64,000 bases of DNA from Fulvivirgaceae bacterium JP3-4 (GTDB lineage: Bacteria; Bacteroidota; Bacteroidia; Cytophagales; Cyclobacteriaceae): assembly GCA_029309925.1 (NCBI GenBank), contig JARKND010000005.1, forward strand, positions 310,001 through 374,000, given 5' to 3'. Below are positions 51,813 to 60,153 of the stretch, piece after piece. The position numbers and the translations under genes were made by a program. The notes under the pieces were generated by a model, which saw nothing but the letters and a program-made list of their open reading frames with translations, was not told the origin of the DNA and did no database searches. Positions within the stretch are counted from its first letter, which is position 1, and each line of letters starts with the position of its first letter.

Positions 51813-51844
51813 CAAAAATAGGTGACTTCATGCCGAATTCCCAA
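51813..51844 (-). promoter_or_regulatory. Candidate glyA promoter
   Basis: On the minus strand TTG (51844-51842) is followed after 21 bp by TATTTTTG (51820-51813), close to the Bacteroidota -33/-7 consensus. The predicted leader to the glyA start codon (51708) is about 100 bases. I did not recognise a known riboswitch in it. Confidence 0.5.
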
Positions 51845-51877
51845 CCGCTAAAAATTTTAAAAAAAGAAATTTAGGTG

Positions 51878-52606
51878 CTACCACGACCCGCTACTGCCGC
51901 CTCCGCTGAAGCCTCCGCCTCCTCCCGAGAAACCTCCGCCTCCCGACCAGCCACCGCCACCACTTCTTCCGAATCCGCCACCGTACCATCCACCTCCATA
52001 AAAGCCCCCACCCCGGCCACCGCGGTTTCGCAAACTGCTAACCACGATGATGATGATCAGAATGATCAACGTGCTCATCAGCGAGCCTCCGCGGGTTCTT
52101 CTTTTCTGTACGGGTGCTGATACAGCCTTATACTCACCTGCAATAGCTTTCGTAATCGCAGTGACTGAGGCCATCACACCCCCTTCATAATTGTCCTGGC
52201 GAAAATATGGTGCAAGCTCGTTGCGGATGATCTGATTACACACTGCATCCGGCAAAACCCCTTCGAGTCCTTCACCTACTTCAATACGCGCCTTTCGATC
52301 GCCAATAGAAATGAACAAAAGCACACCATTGTCATTATTTTTTTGACCGAGTTGCCATTTCTCAGCCACCTTCAGCGTGTACTCCTCCATCACTTCACCC
52401 TGCAGGGAAGGCACAATCAGTACAGCGATCTGATTAGAGGTTGAGTCCTCATGTGTTTTCAATATTTGTTCGAGCTGCGCAATAAACGGAGCGGATAAGA
52501 CTTTTGCTTCATCATGCACGCGCGTGCCCCACAACTCCGGTATGGCAAGCTGTGCCTGGGTGAAAAGCGGTAAGCAAACGAAAATTATAAACAGAATTTT
52601 TTTCAT
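51878..52606 (-). CDS. TPM-domain membrane protein with glycine-rich tail (YgcG-like)
   Basis: A 242-residue protein with signal peptide MKKILFIIFVCLPLFTQAQ and a periplasmic TPM (TLP18.3/Psb32/MOLO-1) domain at about 30-150. The domain shows VHDEAKVLSAPFIAQLEQIL, then IAVLIVPSLQGEVMEEYTLKVAEKW, then NGVLLFISIGDRKARIEVGEGLEG. A single helix near 178-190 (LMSTLIILIIIIVV) is followed by a tail of Gly/Ser repeats (GGGFYGGGW and FSGGGGGFSGGG). Plant relatives act in photosystem repair, but in bacteria the role is unclear. It follows a second TPM gene by 18 bp. Confidence 0.87.
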   Translation of the reverse strand: MKKILFIIFVCLPLFTQAQLAIPELWGTRVHDEAKVLSAPFIAQLEQILKTHEDSTSNQIAVLIVPSLQGEVMEEYTLKVAEKWQLGQKNNDNGVLLFISIGDRKARIEVGEGLEGVLPDAVCNQIIRNELAPYFRQDNYEGGVMASVTAITKAIAGEYKAVSAPVQKRRTRGGSLMSTLIILIIIIVVSSLRNRGGRGGGFYGGGWYGGGFGRSGGGGWSGGGGFSGGGGGFSGGGSSGSW

Positions 52607-52624
52607 CGGTAGCGGGGGGATTTG

Positions 52625-53287
52625 CTAATTGATTCTCAGGTCGTCACGAAGCTCGTTGATATCATCTGCGGTTTTATGAAATCCTTTCTCGAGAAGAATT
52701 TCTCCGCAGCGCCTGATTCCGGCTTCTATGCCATCCACTGGTTTACCCTGGCGGATCAGGCCGATCAGGTTTGACACCAGCGCATCCCACTCCCGCTGTT
52801 CCACTACCTTGCTGATGCCCCGGTCGGCCATGACAATTACTTTGTGCTCAAAAAAAGAAATAAAGATCATGATGCCTGTGCGGTGTCGCGTATTGAAAAC
52901 CTCTTCCTCCAGGAACGCTGCCTCTGCCCCGATGCGTGTGCACTCTTCAAGATGACGCCTGGTAATAAACATCCGCTTCACTCCGTCTGACAACATGGCG
53001 AGGAGTACACCAACCAGGCCCGATGATATGACAACAAAGAAAATAAAGACCGGGTCATAATAAAGTGTATTGCTCGCATCGGTGATCAGGTAGCGATCGA
53101 AGATGATCATGAACACAAACCCGAGGGTGGCAAATACGACTGCACTCTTATATAGAGCGATGGTGTAATTTCCGCTGCGCTCAACGATCACGGGGACAAT
53201 TTCACCGGAGATTTTATCCTCGGCCTCTTTCACCGCGTGTTTGATGCGCTGCAGATCGCTGTCGTTAAATTTATCTTTAAGCTTCAT
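52625..53287 (-). CDS. TPM-domain membrane protein (second copy)
   Basis: A 220-residue protein without signal peptide. It has a short N-terminal TPM-like part (DLQRIKHAVKEAEDKISGEIVPVIVER), two membrane helices near residues 48-105, and then the second half of a TPM fold (RTGIMIFISFFEHKVIVMADRGISKVV). The membrane hairpin is therefore inserted within the TPM domain, which is typical of the family's second subtype. Paired TPM genes of these two types often occur together in Bacteroidota, as here. Confidence 0.82.
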   Translation of the reverse strand: MKLKDKFNDSDLQRIKHAVKEAEDKISGEIVPVIVERSGNYTIALYKSAVVFATLGFVFMIIFDRYLITDASNTLYYDPVFIFFVVISSGLVGVLLAMLSDGVKRMFITRRHLEECTRIGAEAAFLEEEVFNTRHRTGIMIFISFFEHKVIVMADRGISKVVEQREWDALVSNLIGLIRQGKPVDGIEAGIRRCGEILLEKGFHKTADDINELRDDLRIN

Positions 53288-53327
53288 GGGGTTGAATTGA
53301 CTTCAAATATAGAATGTTTGAACCGGA

Positions 53328-54041
53328 TTAGCGGAGCTGACGCAGGTACAGCTGAATAGTATTCTCAAGACCGAGGTAAAGTGCGTCACAGATCAGGGCG
53401 TGACCTATCGAAACTTCATCGAGGTGTTCAATTTTCTGATGCAGAAATTTCAGGTTGTTGAGATCAAGGTCGTGACCTGCGTTAATACCGAGGCCAAGTT
53501 TATGAGCAGCCTTTGCGGTTTCAACATAAGGTCGGACTGCTGCGTCTCTGTCCTTTGCATAATTGTGGGCGTAGGGTTCGGTGTACAACTCAATCCTGTC
53601 CGCGCCAACCTTTGCAGCGCCTTCGACCATTTCGATTGACGGGTCGACAAAAATCGAAACACGTACGCCCAGACTTTTGATCTCATCGACAATTCTTTTG
53701 AGCAAGTCATGGTTCTTCACTGTGTTCCATCCAGCGTTGGAAGTAATTGCATCAGGAGCATCAGGGACAAGCGTTGCCTGGGCGGGCCTGGTTTCCCGAA
53801 CGAGTTTCATATATCGTTCATCCGGATATCCCTCGATGTTAAACTCTGTGGTAACAACGCGTTTCAATGCAATAACGTCTGCGTAGCGTATGTGCCGCTC
53901 GTCCGGCCGGGGGTGAACGGTGATGCCCTGCGCACCGAAGCGTTCGCAGTCGATGGCTACTTTAATCACGTCCGGATTATTTCCTCCACGGGCGTTCCTG
54001 AGTGTTGCAATTTTATTAATATTGACGCTGAGTCGGGTCAC
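53328..54041 (-). CDS. pdxJ: Pyridoxine 5'-phosphate synthase
   Basis: This TIM-barrel enzyme makes pyridoxine phosphate from 1-deoxyxylulose-5-phosphate and 3-amino-2-oxopropyl phosphate in the DXP-dependent vitamin B6 pathway. The 237 residues match. Conserved segments are [40 protein letters not shown], and the phosphate-binding [22 protein letters not shown] on the plus strand (54064-54071) gives a minus-strand TACTTTTG, a possible -7 element 22 bp before the start codon. It diverges from the YqeY-like gene by 48 bp. Confidence 0.96.
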   Translation of the reverse strand: MTRLSVNINKIATLRNARGGNNPDVIKVAIDCERFGAQGITVHPRPDERHIRYADVIALKRVVTTEFNIEGYPDERYMKLVRETRPAQATLVPDAPDAITSNAGWNTVKNHDLLKRIVDEIKSLGVRVSIFVDPSIEMVEGAAKVGADRIELYTEPYAHNYAKDRDAAVRPYVETAKAAHKLGLGINAGHDLDLNNLKFLHQKIEHLDEVSIGHALICDALYLGLENTIQLYLRQLR

Positions 54042-54089
54042 TTTCCGGCCGGTTTTATGTTTTCAAAAGTACAATAACGTCAACAATAT

Positions 54090-54542
54090 ATGAGTCTCAA
54101 ACAACAAATTGATGGTGATATCAAGAAAGCAATGCTCGCGAAGAACAAAGAGGAACTCGAAGCATTGCGGAGTATCAAATCGATGATCCTGTTAGCAGAG
54201 ACCGAGAAGGCCGGCAGCGATGAGCTGACCAGTGACACGGAGAATAAGTTGTTGATGAAGGCTGCCAAACAACGCAAAGAATCTGCCGACATCTTTGTTC
54301 AGCAAAACCGGAAGGACCTTGCCGACCGCGAGATGTTTCAATTCGAAGTGATCAGCCGGTACCTGCCTAAACAACTGTCAGAAGACCAGGTGAAGGATGC
54401 ACTCAAAGCAATCATTGCTGAAGTTGGCGCTAAAGGTCCGCAGGATATGGGCAAGGTTATGGGGGTTGCCACGAAAAAATTAGCCGGTCAGGCCGAAGGC
54501 AAAACAATTTCTGAACTTGTAAAAAGACTACTCACCTCGTGA
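54090..54542 (+). CDS. GatB/YqeY domain-containing protein
   Basis: A 150-residue helical YqeY-like protein. It starts SLKQQIDGDIKKAMLAKNKEELEALRSIKSMI and ends with the helical tail domain GPQDMGKVMGVATKKLAGQAEGKTISELVKRLL, which matches the C-terminal tRNA-contacting domain of GatB. Free-standing members are of uncertain function. The start is the first gene of the long plus-strand run to the window end. Its stop overlaps the GTG start of cvpA by 4 bp (GTGA). Confidence 0.93.
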   Translation: MSLKQQIDGDIKKAMLAKNKEELEALRSIKSMILLAETEKAGSDELTSDTENKLLMKAAKQRKESADIFVQQNRKDLADREMFQFEVISRYLPKQLSEDQVKDALKAIIAEVGAKGPQDMGKVMGVATKKLAGQAEGKTISELVKRLLTS

Positions 54543-55036
54543 GCTATGCTGATATTGCTATCTGCATACTGATAGTTATCGGAGCGTATGCGGGTTATAA
54601 AGAAGGTTTCTTAATGGAGTTATTCTCTCTGCTGGCTCTTTTGCTGGGTGTGCTGGGAGGATTCAAGCTGATGGGCTGGGCGATGCTCTATATCACCGAG
54701 CACTTTGATGTGGACAAAGACGTGCTGCCTTATGTTGCGTTTGGTGTCGTGTTCATCGCAATTGTGATACTGGTGCGAATGCTCGGCAACATGATCAAGC
54801 TCTCGCTCGACAAATCATTTCTCGGCCGCGTTGATCAGGTTGCGGGAGGATTTTTAGGGGTTTTGAAAACAGCGTTTATCTTGAGCGTAATCATCTGGTT
54901 AATTGACTCGTTCAGGGTTCATTATCCAGATCAGTGGACCGATGACTCCTGGGTGTTTCCAAAAGTTGCAGCTTTCGCGCCTGCCGTAACTGCCTGGATA
55001 GGAGAATGGTTCCCGATCTTCCGGGATGTGTTTTAG
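54539..55036 (+). CDS. cvpA: CvpA family membrane protein
   Basis: A 165-residue protein with four membrane helices of the CvpA type (DIAICILIVIGAYAGYKEGF at the start; GFLGVLKTAFILSVIIWLID in helix 4). CvpA was first linked to colicin V export and later to envelope stress tolerance. The GTG start at 54539 overlaps the preceding stop. A conserved Gly-rich helix (LALLLGVLGGFKLMGWA) resembles the pore-lining helix of the family. Confidence 0.9.
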   Translation: MSYADIAICILIVIGAYAGYKEGFLMELFSLLALLLGVLGGFKLMGWAMLYITEHFDVDKDVLPYVAFGVVFIAIVILVRMLGNMIKLSLDKSFLGRVDQVAGGFLGVLKTAFILSVIIWLIDSFRVHYPDQWTDDSWVFPKVAAFAPAVTAWIGEWFPIFRDVF

Positions 55037-55106
55037 ATACACAACCGACAGGCACTTTTTTTCTCATTAATTTTTTCCTTACTTATCCGTATTATTTTTG
55101 CCCGGT

Positions 55107-55859
55107 ATGGCTATCGCAGTTAAAGAAGAGAATGGTTTCAAATTTGTTGATGAGGGACAAGGTCAGGTGCTTTTGCTATTGCACGGACTTTTCGGGGCAT
55201 TGAGCAACTGGGAAGGTGTTGTCGGTCGCTTTTCGAAGAATTTCCGGGTTGTCATTCCGATGCTTCCGATCTACGAAATGCCGATCAAGGAAGCGGGGCT
55301 TGAAGGACTGCGAAAATTTGTTGAAGACTTTGTCGCTTTCAAGAAACTGGATAACATGATCATCATGGGGAACAGTCTTGGCGGACATATTGCGCTGTTG
55401 TACACGCTTCAAAATGCGAACCGCGTGAGAAAACTTATTCTTACCGGCAGCTCAGGTTTGTTTGAAGATTCGATGGGCGGATCCTATCCGAAGCGGGGAA
55501 ATTATGATTACATCCGTGAGCGTGTCGCGTACACGTTCTACGATCCGAATGTCGCAACGAAAGACCTGGTTGACGAGGTGTTTGAGACTACCAGAAGCAT
55601 TCCGAAGTGTATGCGCATCGTTGCCATCGCCAAGTCAGCACAGCGACATAATATGGCAGATGACATACCGAATATTACTGCGCCAACGTTATTGGTGTGG
55701 GGCTTAAATGACACAATCACGCCTCCCATCGTTGCGCATGAATTCAACCGTCTGATCCCGAATTCCGAATTGAAATTTATTGATAGATGTTGTCACGCGC
55801 CAATGATGGAGCATCCTGAAAAATTTAATGAGCTTGTAGAAGAATTCCTGGTTACTTAG
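55107..55859 (+). CDS. Alpha/beta hydrolase
   Basis: A 250-residue alpha/beta-hydrolase. The oxyanion region LLLLHGLFGALSNW is near residue 25, the nucleophile elbow MGNSLGGH near residue 90, the acid in VWGLNDTITPP near 202, and the His in CCHAPMMEHPEKFN near 230. The cap region is short. The substrate is unknown. I start at the ATG at 55107; a TTG at 55098 is in frame but lies inside the -7-like TATTTTTG (55093-55100). That box ends 6 bp before the ATG. Confidence 0.9.
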   Translation: MAIAVKEENGFKFVDEGQGQVLLLLHGLFGALSNWEGVVGRFSKNFRVVIPMLPIYEMPIKEAGLEGLRKFVEDFVAFKKLDNMIIMGNSLGGHIALLYTLQNANRVRKLILTGSSGLFEDSMGGSYPKRGNYDYIRERVAYTFYDPNVATKDLVDEVFETTRSIPKCMRIVAIAKSAQRHNMADDIPNITAPTLLVWGLNDTITPPIVAHEFNRLIPNSELKFIDRCCHAPMMEHPEKFNELVEEFLVT

Positions 55860-55886
55860 GTATTCTTTTATTCTATTGAACAATAT

Positions 55887-56552
55887 ATGATAGCAGAAGA
55901 TCTGATCAACCACATGATTCCTCCGCTGAAAGGCACTGACGATGCACACAAAGCCATCGTCTGGATGGAAGAATTCCGCTGTAATTATCTGCCGGTGGTG
56001 GAATCAGGTCACCTGCTTGGCTTTATTTCGGAAGAGATAATTCTCGAAACAAACGACATCGAAAAGCAGGTCGGGGATTTTAACCTGGTTGGACAAACCA
56101 GTTTCGTCCATCTCGACACGCACTTCTACGATATCCTAAAAATCGCAACGGACAATAAACTTCAGATGGTGGCTGTACTGAACGATGATCAGCAGTACAA
56201 TGGAGTGATCACCGTGCAGGACACGCTTACATCATTCGCCCAGACGGCAGCCGTGCAGATGCCAGGGGCAATACTGGTGCTTTGCATGAATTATATAGAC
56301 TACTCGCTGGCTGAGATCAGCCGCTTGATCGAAGAGAATCACGCCAAGATCCTGAGCAGTATTATTAAGGAAGATCCGCTTGATGCAGGCAAGATTCGTC
56401 TTACCTTGAAGATCAACCAGTCAGACATGTCACGGATTGTTGCAACACTTGAAAGATTCGGTTATAAGGTGATCGGGCGCTACCAGGAGCTAAAACCGGT
56501 CGAAAACGAAAAAGAGCGAATCGACATGCTGCTCCGTTATCTCGACATCTGA
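55887..56552 (+). CDS. CBS-domain protein
   Basis: A 221-residue soluble protein. Two CBS motifs fill about residues 1-125 (LIPPLKGTDDAHKAIVWMEEFRCNYLPVVES-type strand-helix pattern, then MVAVLNDDQQYNGVITVQDTL). The last 85 residues (AILVLCMNYIDYSLAEISRLIEEN, then GKIRLTLKINQSDMSRIVATLERFGYKVI) look like an ACT-type regulatory fold. It probably senses an adenine nucleotide, and the neighbouring NAD kinase gene (96 bp on) makes a link to nucleotide status plausible. It is a conserved neighbour in Bacteroidota. Confidence 0.87.
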   Translation: MIAEDLINHMIPPLKGTDDAHKAIVWMEEFRCNYLPVVESGHLLGFISEEIILETNDIEKQVGDFNLVGQTSFVHLDTHFYDILKIATDNKLQMVAVLNDDQQYNGVITVQDTLTSFAQTAAVQMPGAILVLCMNYIDYSLAEISRLIEENHAKILSSIIKEDPLDAGKIRLTLKINQSDMSRIVATLERFGYKVIGRYQELKPVENEKERIDMLLRYLDI

Positions 56553-56648
56553 CCTGATCACTTAAATTATTTTCCCATCCTGATTCCCGTTCGTATATTT
56601 ATTCTCCGCTTTGTGGGCGGTTGAAAACTAAACGCTTCGTTACTACGG

Positions 56649-57521
56649 ATGAAAATCGGAATCCACGGGAAGGAATTCAAACGACAAACCGCTCCTGTCA
56701 TTCAGCGCATTTTTGAACTTCTTTCCGGTGAAGAGATTTACATTTCTGAAAAGTTTGAGACCTATCTTCGGGCCCCTGCCTTTCGAAAATTCTCCTGGAA
56801 AATCTATCAGCCCGAGCAGCTAGGGAAAGAAAACATAGACCTGTTTATCAGCATCGGTGGCGATGGCACGCTGCTCGAAACAATCTCCCACATCGGTAAA
56901 CTAGAGCTTCCCGTCCTTGGTATCAATACGGGCCGACTGGGATTCCTCGCGACAACTTCGAAGGATGAGATTGAAACAGCGTTGCCGCAGGTGTTGAGTC
57001 AAAAGTATCGTCTCGATAAACGCGCAGTGCTCAGACTTGAATCCAATTCAGAAGTATTCGGAAGGCTCAACTTCGCCCTGAACGATTTTACGATCGTGAA
57101 AAAAGATACCTCCTCCATGATCACCATTCATACCACGATCGATGGCGAATTTCTGAACTCGTATTGGGCTGACGGAATTATCGTTGCCACCCCCACTGGC
57201 TCCACGGGGTATTCACTAAGTTGTGGTGGACCACTGATCTTCCCCCGTTCGGGAAACTTCGTGATCACGCCAGTCAGTCCTCACACCCTGACCGTCAGGC
57301 CCATTGTAGTGTCTGACAGCTCAGAAATCTCGTTCCGCATCGAAGGCCGAAGCAAAAAATTTCTGGTATCACTCGACTCTCGCATAGCCACTATTGACAG
57401 CTCAGTAGTATTAACAGTTAAAAAAGCGGATTTCAAGGTTGTTTTAATTCAGCTGGAAGGCCAACACTATTTCAAAACGCTGCGCCAAAAGCTTAACTGG
57501 GGTTTAGACATCCGTAATTAA
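56649..57521 (+). CDS. nadK: NAD kinase
   Basis: A 290-residue NAD kinase that makes NADP from NAD and ATP or polyphosphate. The GGDGT motif (ISIGGDGTLLETIS) is near residue 72, and NTGRLGFLA near 97. The Gly-rich loop and second motif TPTGSTGYSLSCGGPL are near residue 180, and ITPVSPHTL near 205. The length and motifs are canonical. It is placed between the CBS protein and the DUF6089 pair. Confidence 0.97.
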   Translation: MKIGIHGKEFKRQTAPVIQRIFELLSGEEIYISEKFETYLRAPAFRKFSWKIYQPEQLGKENIDLFISIGGDGTLLETISHIGKLELPVLGINTGRLGFLATTSKDEIETALPQVLSQKYRLDKRAVLRLESNSEVFGRLNFALNDFTIVKKDTSSMITIHTTIDGEFLNSYWADGIIVATPTGSTGYSLSCGGPLIFPRSGNFVITPVSPHTLTVRPIVVSDSSEISFRIEGRSKKFLVSLDSRIATIDSSVVLTVKKADFKVVLIQLEGQHYFKTLRQKLNWGLDIRN

Positions 57522-57572
57522 TTTTTGTTAAATTTGTAGTTCACTGATTTATAATGGCTTAATCAAGAGGTG

Positions 57573-58631
57573 ATGAGAAGACTTTTTTACCTGATCCTGG
57601 TAGTCTGTTTGGTCGCGTCCACGGATTCGTTCGCACAGATGAACCGAAAGGCGATCAAGAAGAACAATAGACGTCTGTCAAACTTTCGCGGCAAAAAATA
57701 TCACTTCGGAAAAGAGAAGATCTATAATGCCATCGGTTTTTCGCTGAATGCGCTGAACTATTATGGCGATCTCGCTCCTAAACCATCGCGGTTCAGCACT
57801 GATATTTCCTTCACGCGGCCAGCCCTTGGAATTTCCTTTACCCATCGCTTTGGACCGCGTTATTCGCTCACCGCAGGGTTCATGTATGGCACCCTGCGTG
57901 GTGCAGATATAGAATCTGCCGATCAGGGCGACAATTCAAACGGTGTGTTCCGCTACCAGAGAAATCTGTCCTTTCGAAATCGCATCAAGGAATTATCTGT
58001 CACGGCAAACTTCGACCTGTTTCAGAACCAGGCTACTTACATCAGCCGCGTAAAATGGACGCCATATGTTTACGTTGGTGTCGCGGGTTTTCATCACAAC
58101 CCCCAGGCTCAGGCACCTGCGACTGATCTGAATGGAAATGCGTTGCCGCAGGCTGGCGAATGGATTGATTTGAAACCCTTGGGCACCGAAGGCCAGAATG
58201 GAGGCCTCAGCTCGACTGACGTCAATGCTGGCATCAAGCCTTATAAATTAATTCAGGTTGCCATACCATTTGGAATTGGTGCGCGTTTCAGGTTAAACGA
58301 AGTGATGGACTTCTCCGCTGAGCTTGGCTTCCGCTATCTCTTTACAGATTACATTGATGATGTGAGTCACAACTATGTTGACCTCGGCATCTTTGGCAAC
58401 AACGAACTGGCTAAGGCGATGTCATACCGTTCGAACGAGGTAGTGCCGGCAAGTTCTCTTCGGCCGACTCAAACGAGAAGCGGTGGCACATACAATTTGC
58501 TGCCGGGTTATGGGCAGGAACATCCTGATAACCTGAGAGGCAACAATGGCGACCGCGATGTCTACATGGTCACTTCGTTCAAGCTTACTTACATCTTAGG
58601 AAAAACATTTCATAGAGCTAAATTCAGATGA
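57573..58631 (+). CDS. DUF6089-like outer-membrane beta-barrel protein
   Basis: A 352-residue protein with signal peptide MRRLFYLILVVCLVASTDSFAQ. The mature part has alternating amphipathic strands (IYNAIGFSLNALNYYGDLAP, ISFTHRFGPRYSLTAGFMYGTLRGAD) and ends in a strand with aromatic residues, as expected for a barrel. It shares the GDL and GTLRGAD/GGKLYGSD patterns with the next gene, which it overlaps by 4 bp, so they are a paralogous pair. I prefer the ATG at 57573 to the adjacent GTG at 57570. Confidence 0.8.
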   Translation: MRRLFYLILVVCLVASTDSFAQMNRKAIKKNNRRLSNFRGKKYHFGKEKIYNAIGFSLNALNYYGDLAPKPSRFSTDISFTRPALGISFTHRFGPRYSLTAGFMYGTLRGADIESADQGDNSNGVFRYQRNLSFRNRIKELSVTANFDLFQNQATYISRVKWTPYVYVGVAGFHHNPQAQAPATDLNGNALPQAGEWIDLKPLGTEGQNGGLSSTDVNAGIKPYKLIQVAIPFGIGARFRLNEVMDFSAELGFRYLFTDYIDDVSHNYVDLGIFGNNELAKAMSYRSNEVVPASSLRPTQTRSGGTYNLLPGYGQEHPDNLRGNNGDRDVYMVTSFKLTYILGKTFHRAKFR

Positions 58632-59314
58632 TGCAACTCAAGAAAGCAATTTGTATAACCCTGCTATGCTTTCTGTCTTTTGCTGTGACGGCACAGCGCT
58701 CTGAAGTTGGATTTGGTCTCGGCACATTGAATTACACAGGTGACCTGGTGCGGAGATACAACTTCCTGAATTCACGACCCGCGGCTACTGTTTTCTACCG
58801 CTCGAACATGAGCAACGTTGTTAGTTTCCGCGCTGCCCTTACCGGAGGAAAGCTCTACGGAAGCGACAGCCGCCCGATCGACCCGTTTTCGGCTCAGCGT
58901 CAGGCGAGCTTTAATATTTTTCTGATCGAAGCTTCCACAACCTTCGAATATCATTTCTTAAACTGGCGGGAGACGAAACGATTCGTCCGGTTCTCGCCTT
59001 ATTTGTTCGGAGGGCTTGCCTTGTTCGGAATGTCGGGCAACGGAAACAAACCTGAAGAATACAGCAACGTGCAGGGAGCCGTTCCGTTTGGAACCGGCTT
59101 GAAGTATGTGATAAATCCGAAGTGGTATGTAGCCCTTGAGTTTGGCGCACGTAAAACTTTCTTCGACTACCTCGACAACGTCTCCATTGGGCGCGAAAAC
59201 AATAAAAATTATCAGTACGGCAACCCGTTTGATAATGACGCTTACTACTTCCTGGGATTCAGCGTGACCCGAACGTTTTACGACATTCCCTGTCCAACCA
59301 ACCCTTACAAATAG
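58628..59314 (+). CDS. DUF6089 family outer-membrane protein
   Basis: A 228-residue protein with signal peptide MMQLKKAICITLLCFLSFAVTAQ. The body shows the DUF6089 pattern: EVGFGLGTLNYTGDLVRRYNF, then RPAATVFYRSNMSNVVSFRA, then FSPYLFGGLALFGMSGNGN, then a closing strand near residue 210. It is a predicted small barrel. It overlaps the paralogue upstream by 4 bp and precedes uppS by 83 bp. The Bacteroidota order DUF6089-uppS-bamA-ompH hints at a role in outer-membrane biogenesis, but function is not established. Confidence 0.85.
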   Translation: MMQLKKAICITLLCFLSFAVTAQRSEVGFGLGTLNYTGDLVRRYNFLNSRPAATVFYRSNMSNVVSFRAALTGGKLYGSDSRPIDPFSAQRQASFNIFLIEASTTFEYHFLNWRETKRFVRFSPYLFGGLALFGMSGNGNKPEEYSNVQGAVPFGTGLKYVINPKWYVALEFGARKTFFDYLDNVSIGRENNKNYQYGNPFDNDAYYFLGFSVTRTFYDIPCPTNPYK

Positions 59315-59397
59315 CTTCCCCGCAAAAGTTAATTCAGCGATTAGTATCTCGCAGAGAACGTTTACCTTATGGTTTTTTAACTTAATTTTGCACCCCC

Positions 59398-60153
59398 GTG
59401 GCCTCATTCAAGGAACATATCGACTTCAATAATTTGCCAAGGCATATTGCCGTTATCATGGACGGGAACGGTCGCTGGGCCAAAAAGAAAGGTGCAATGC
59501 GCATATTTGGCCACCGCAATGCCGTCCAGGCTGTAAAGGATGTCACCGAATGTTGTGGAGAGCTGGGCGTGAAGTTCCTGACCTTATACGCTTTTTCAAC
59601 TGAGAACTGGAACAGGCCCAAGGAGGAGGTGGACGGGCTGATGGAGCTTCTGGTGAACACACTGAAACAGGAAATCGGAACACTGATGGAAAATCAGGTG
59701 AAACTGATGACGATCGGTGATATCAGTCATTTGCCTTCTGAGTGCCAGAACAATCTCAAGTGGGCAATTGACCAGACGAAGAATAATGGCGGGCTGACAC
59801 TTATTCTGGCACTGAGCTACAGCGGAAGGTGGGAGATCGTTGAGGCTGTGAAAACACTTGTGGCAGACGCAAAAGCCGGAAAAATCAGTCCTCAGGACAT
59901 AAATGAGAAGGTTTTTGAAAACTATTTGAAGACTTCCGGCATCCCAGATCCGGAGCTCTTGATTCGTACAAGCGGGGAATTGCGGATTAGTAACTTTTTG
60001 CTTTGGCAAATCGCCTACACTGAGCTATTCATAACGCCAACCCTGTGGCCTGATTTCAGAAAAGAACATCTGTATGAAGCCATTTGGTCATACCAGCAAC
60101 GCGAACGGAGGTTCGGAAAAACAAGTGAGCAATTGAACCCTGTAACAGGATGA
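59398..60153 (+). CDS. uppS: Isoprenyl transferase (undecaprenyl diphosphate synthase)
   Basis: A 251-residue cis-prenyltransferase that makes the C55 lipid carrier for peptidoglycan and O-antigen. The motif HIAVIMDGNGRWAKKKG near residue 17 holds the catalytic Asp, TLYAFSTENWNRP follows near 70, and the C-terminal DPELLIRTSGELRISNFLLWQ near residue 190 is diagnostic. The start is GTG at 59398. TAATTTTG (59383-59390) lies 7 bp upstream, so a leaderless or near-leaderless message is possible. It overlaps bamA by 4 bp. Confidence 0.96.
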   Translation: MASFKEHIDFNNLPRHIAVIMDGNGRWAKKKGAMRIFGHRNAVQAVKDVTECCGELGVKFLTLYAFSTENWNRPKEEVDGLMELLVNTLKQEIGTLMENQVKLMTIGDISHLPSECQNNLKWAIDQTKNNGGLTLILALSYSGRWEIVEAVKTLVADAKAGKISPQDINEKVFENYLKTSGIPDPELLIRTSGELRISNFLLWQIAYTELFITPTLWPDFRKEHLYEAIWSYQQRERRFGKTSEQLNPVTG

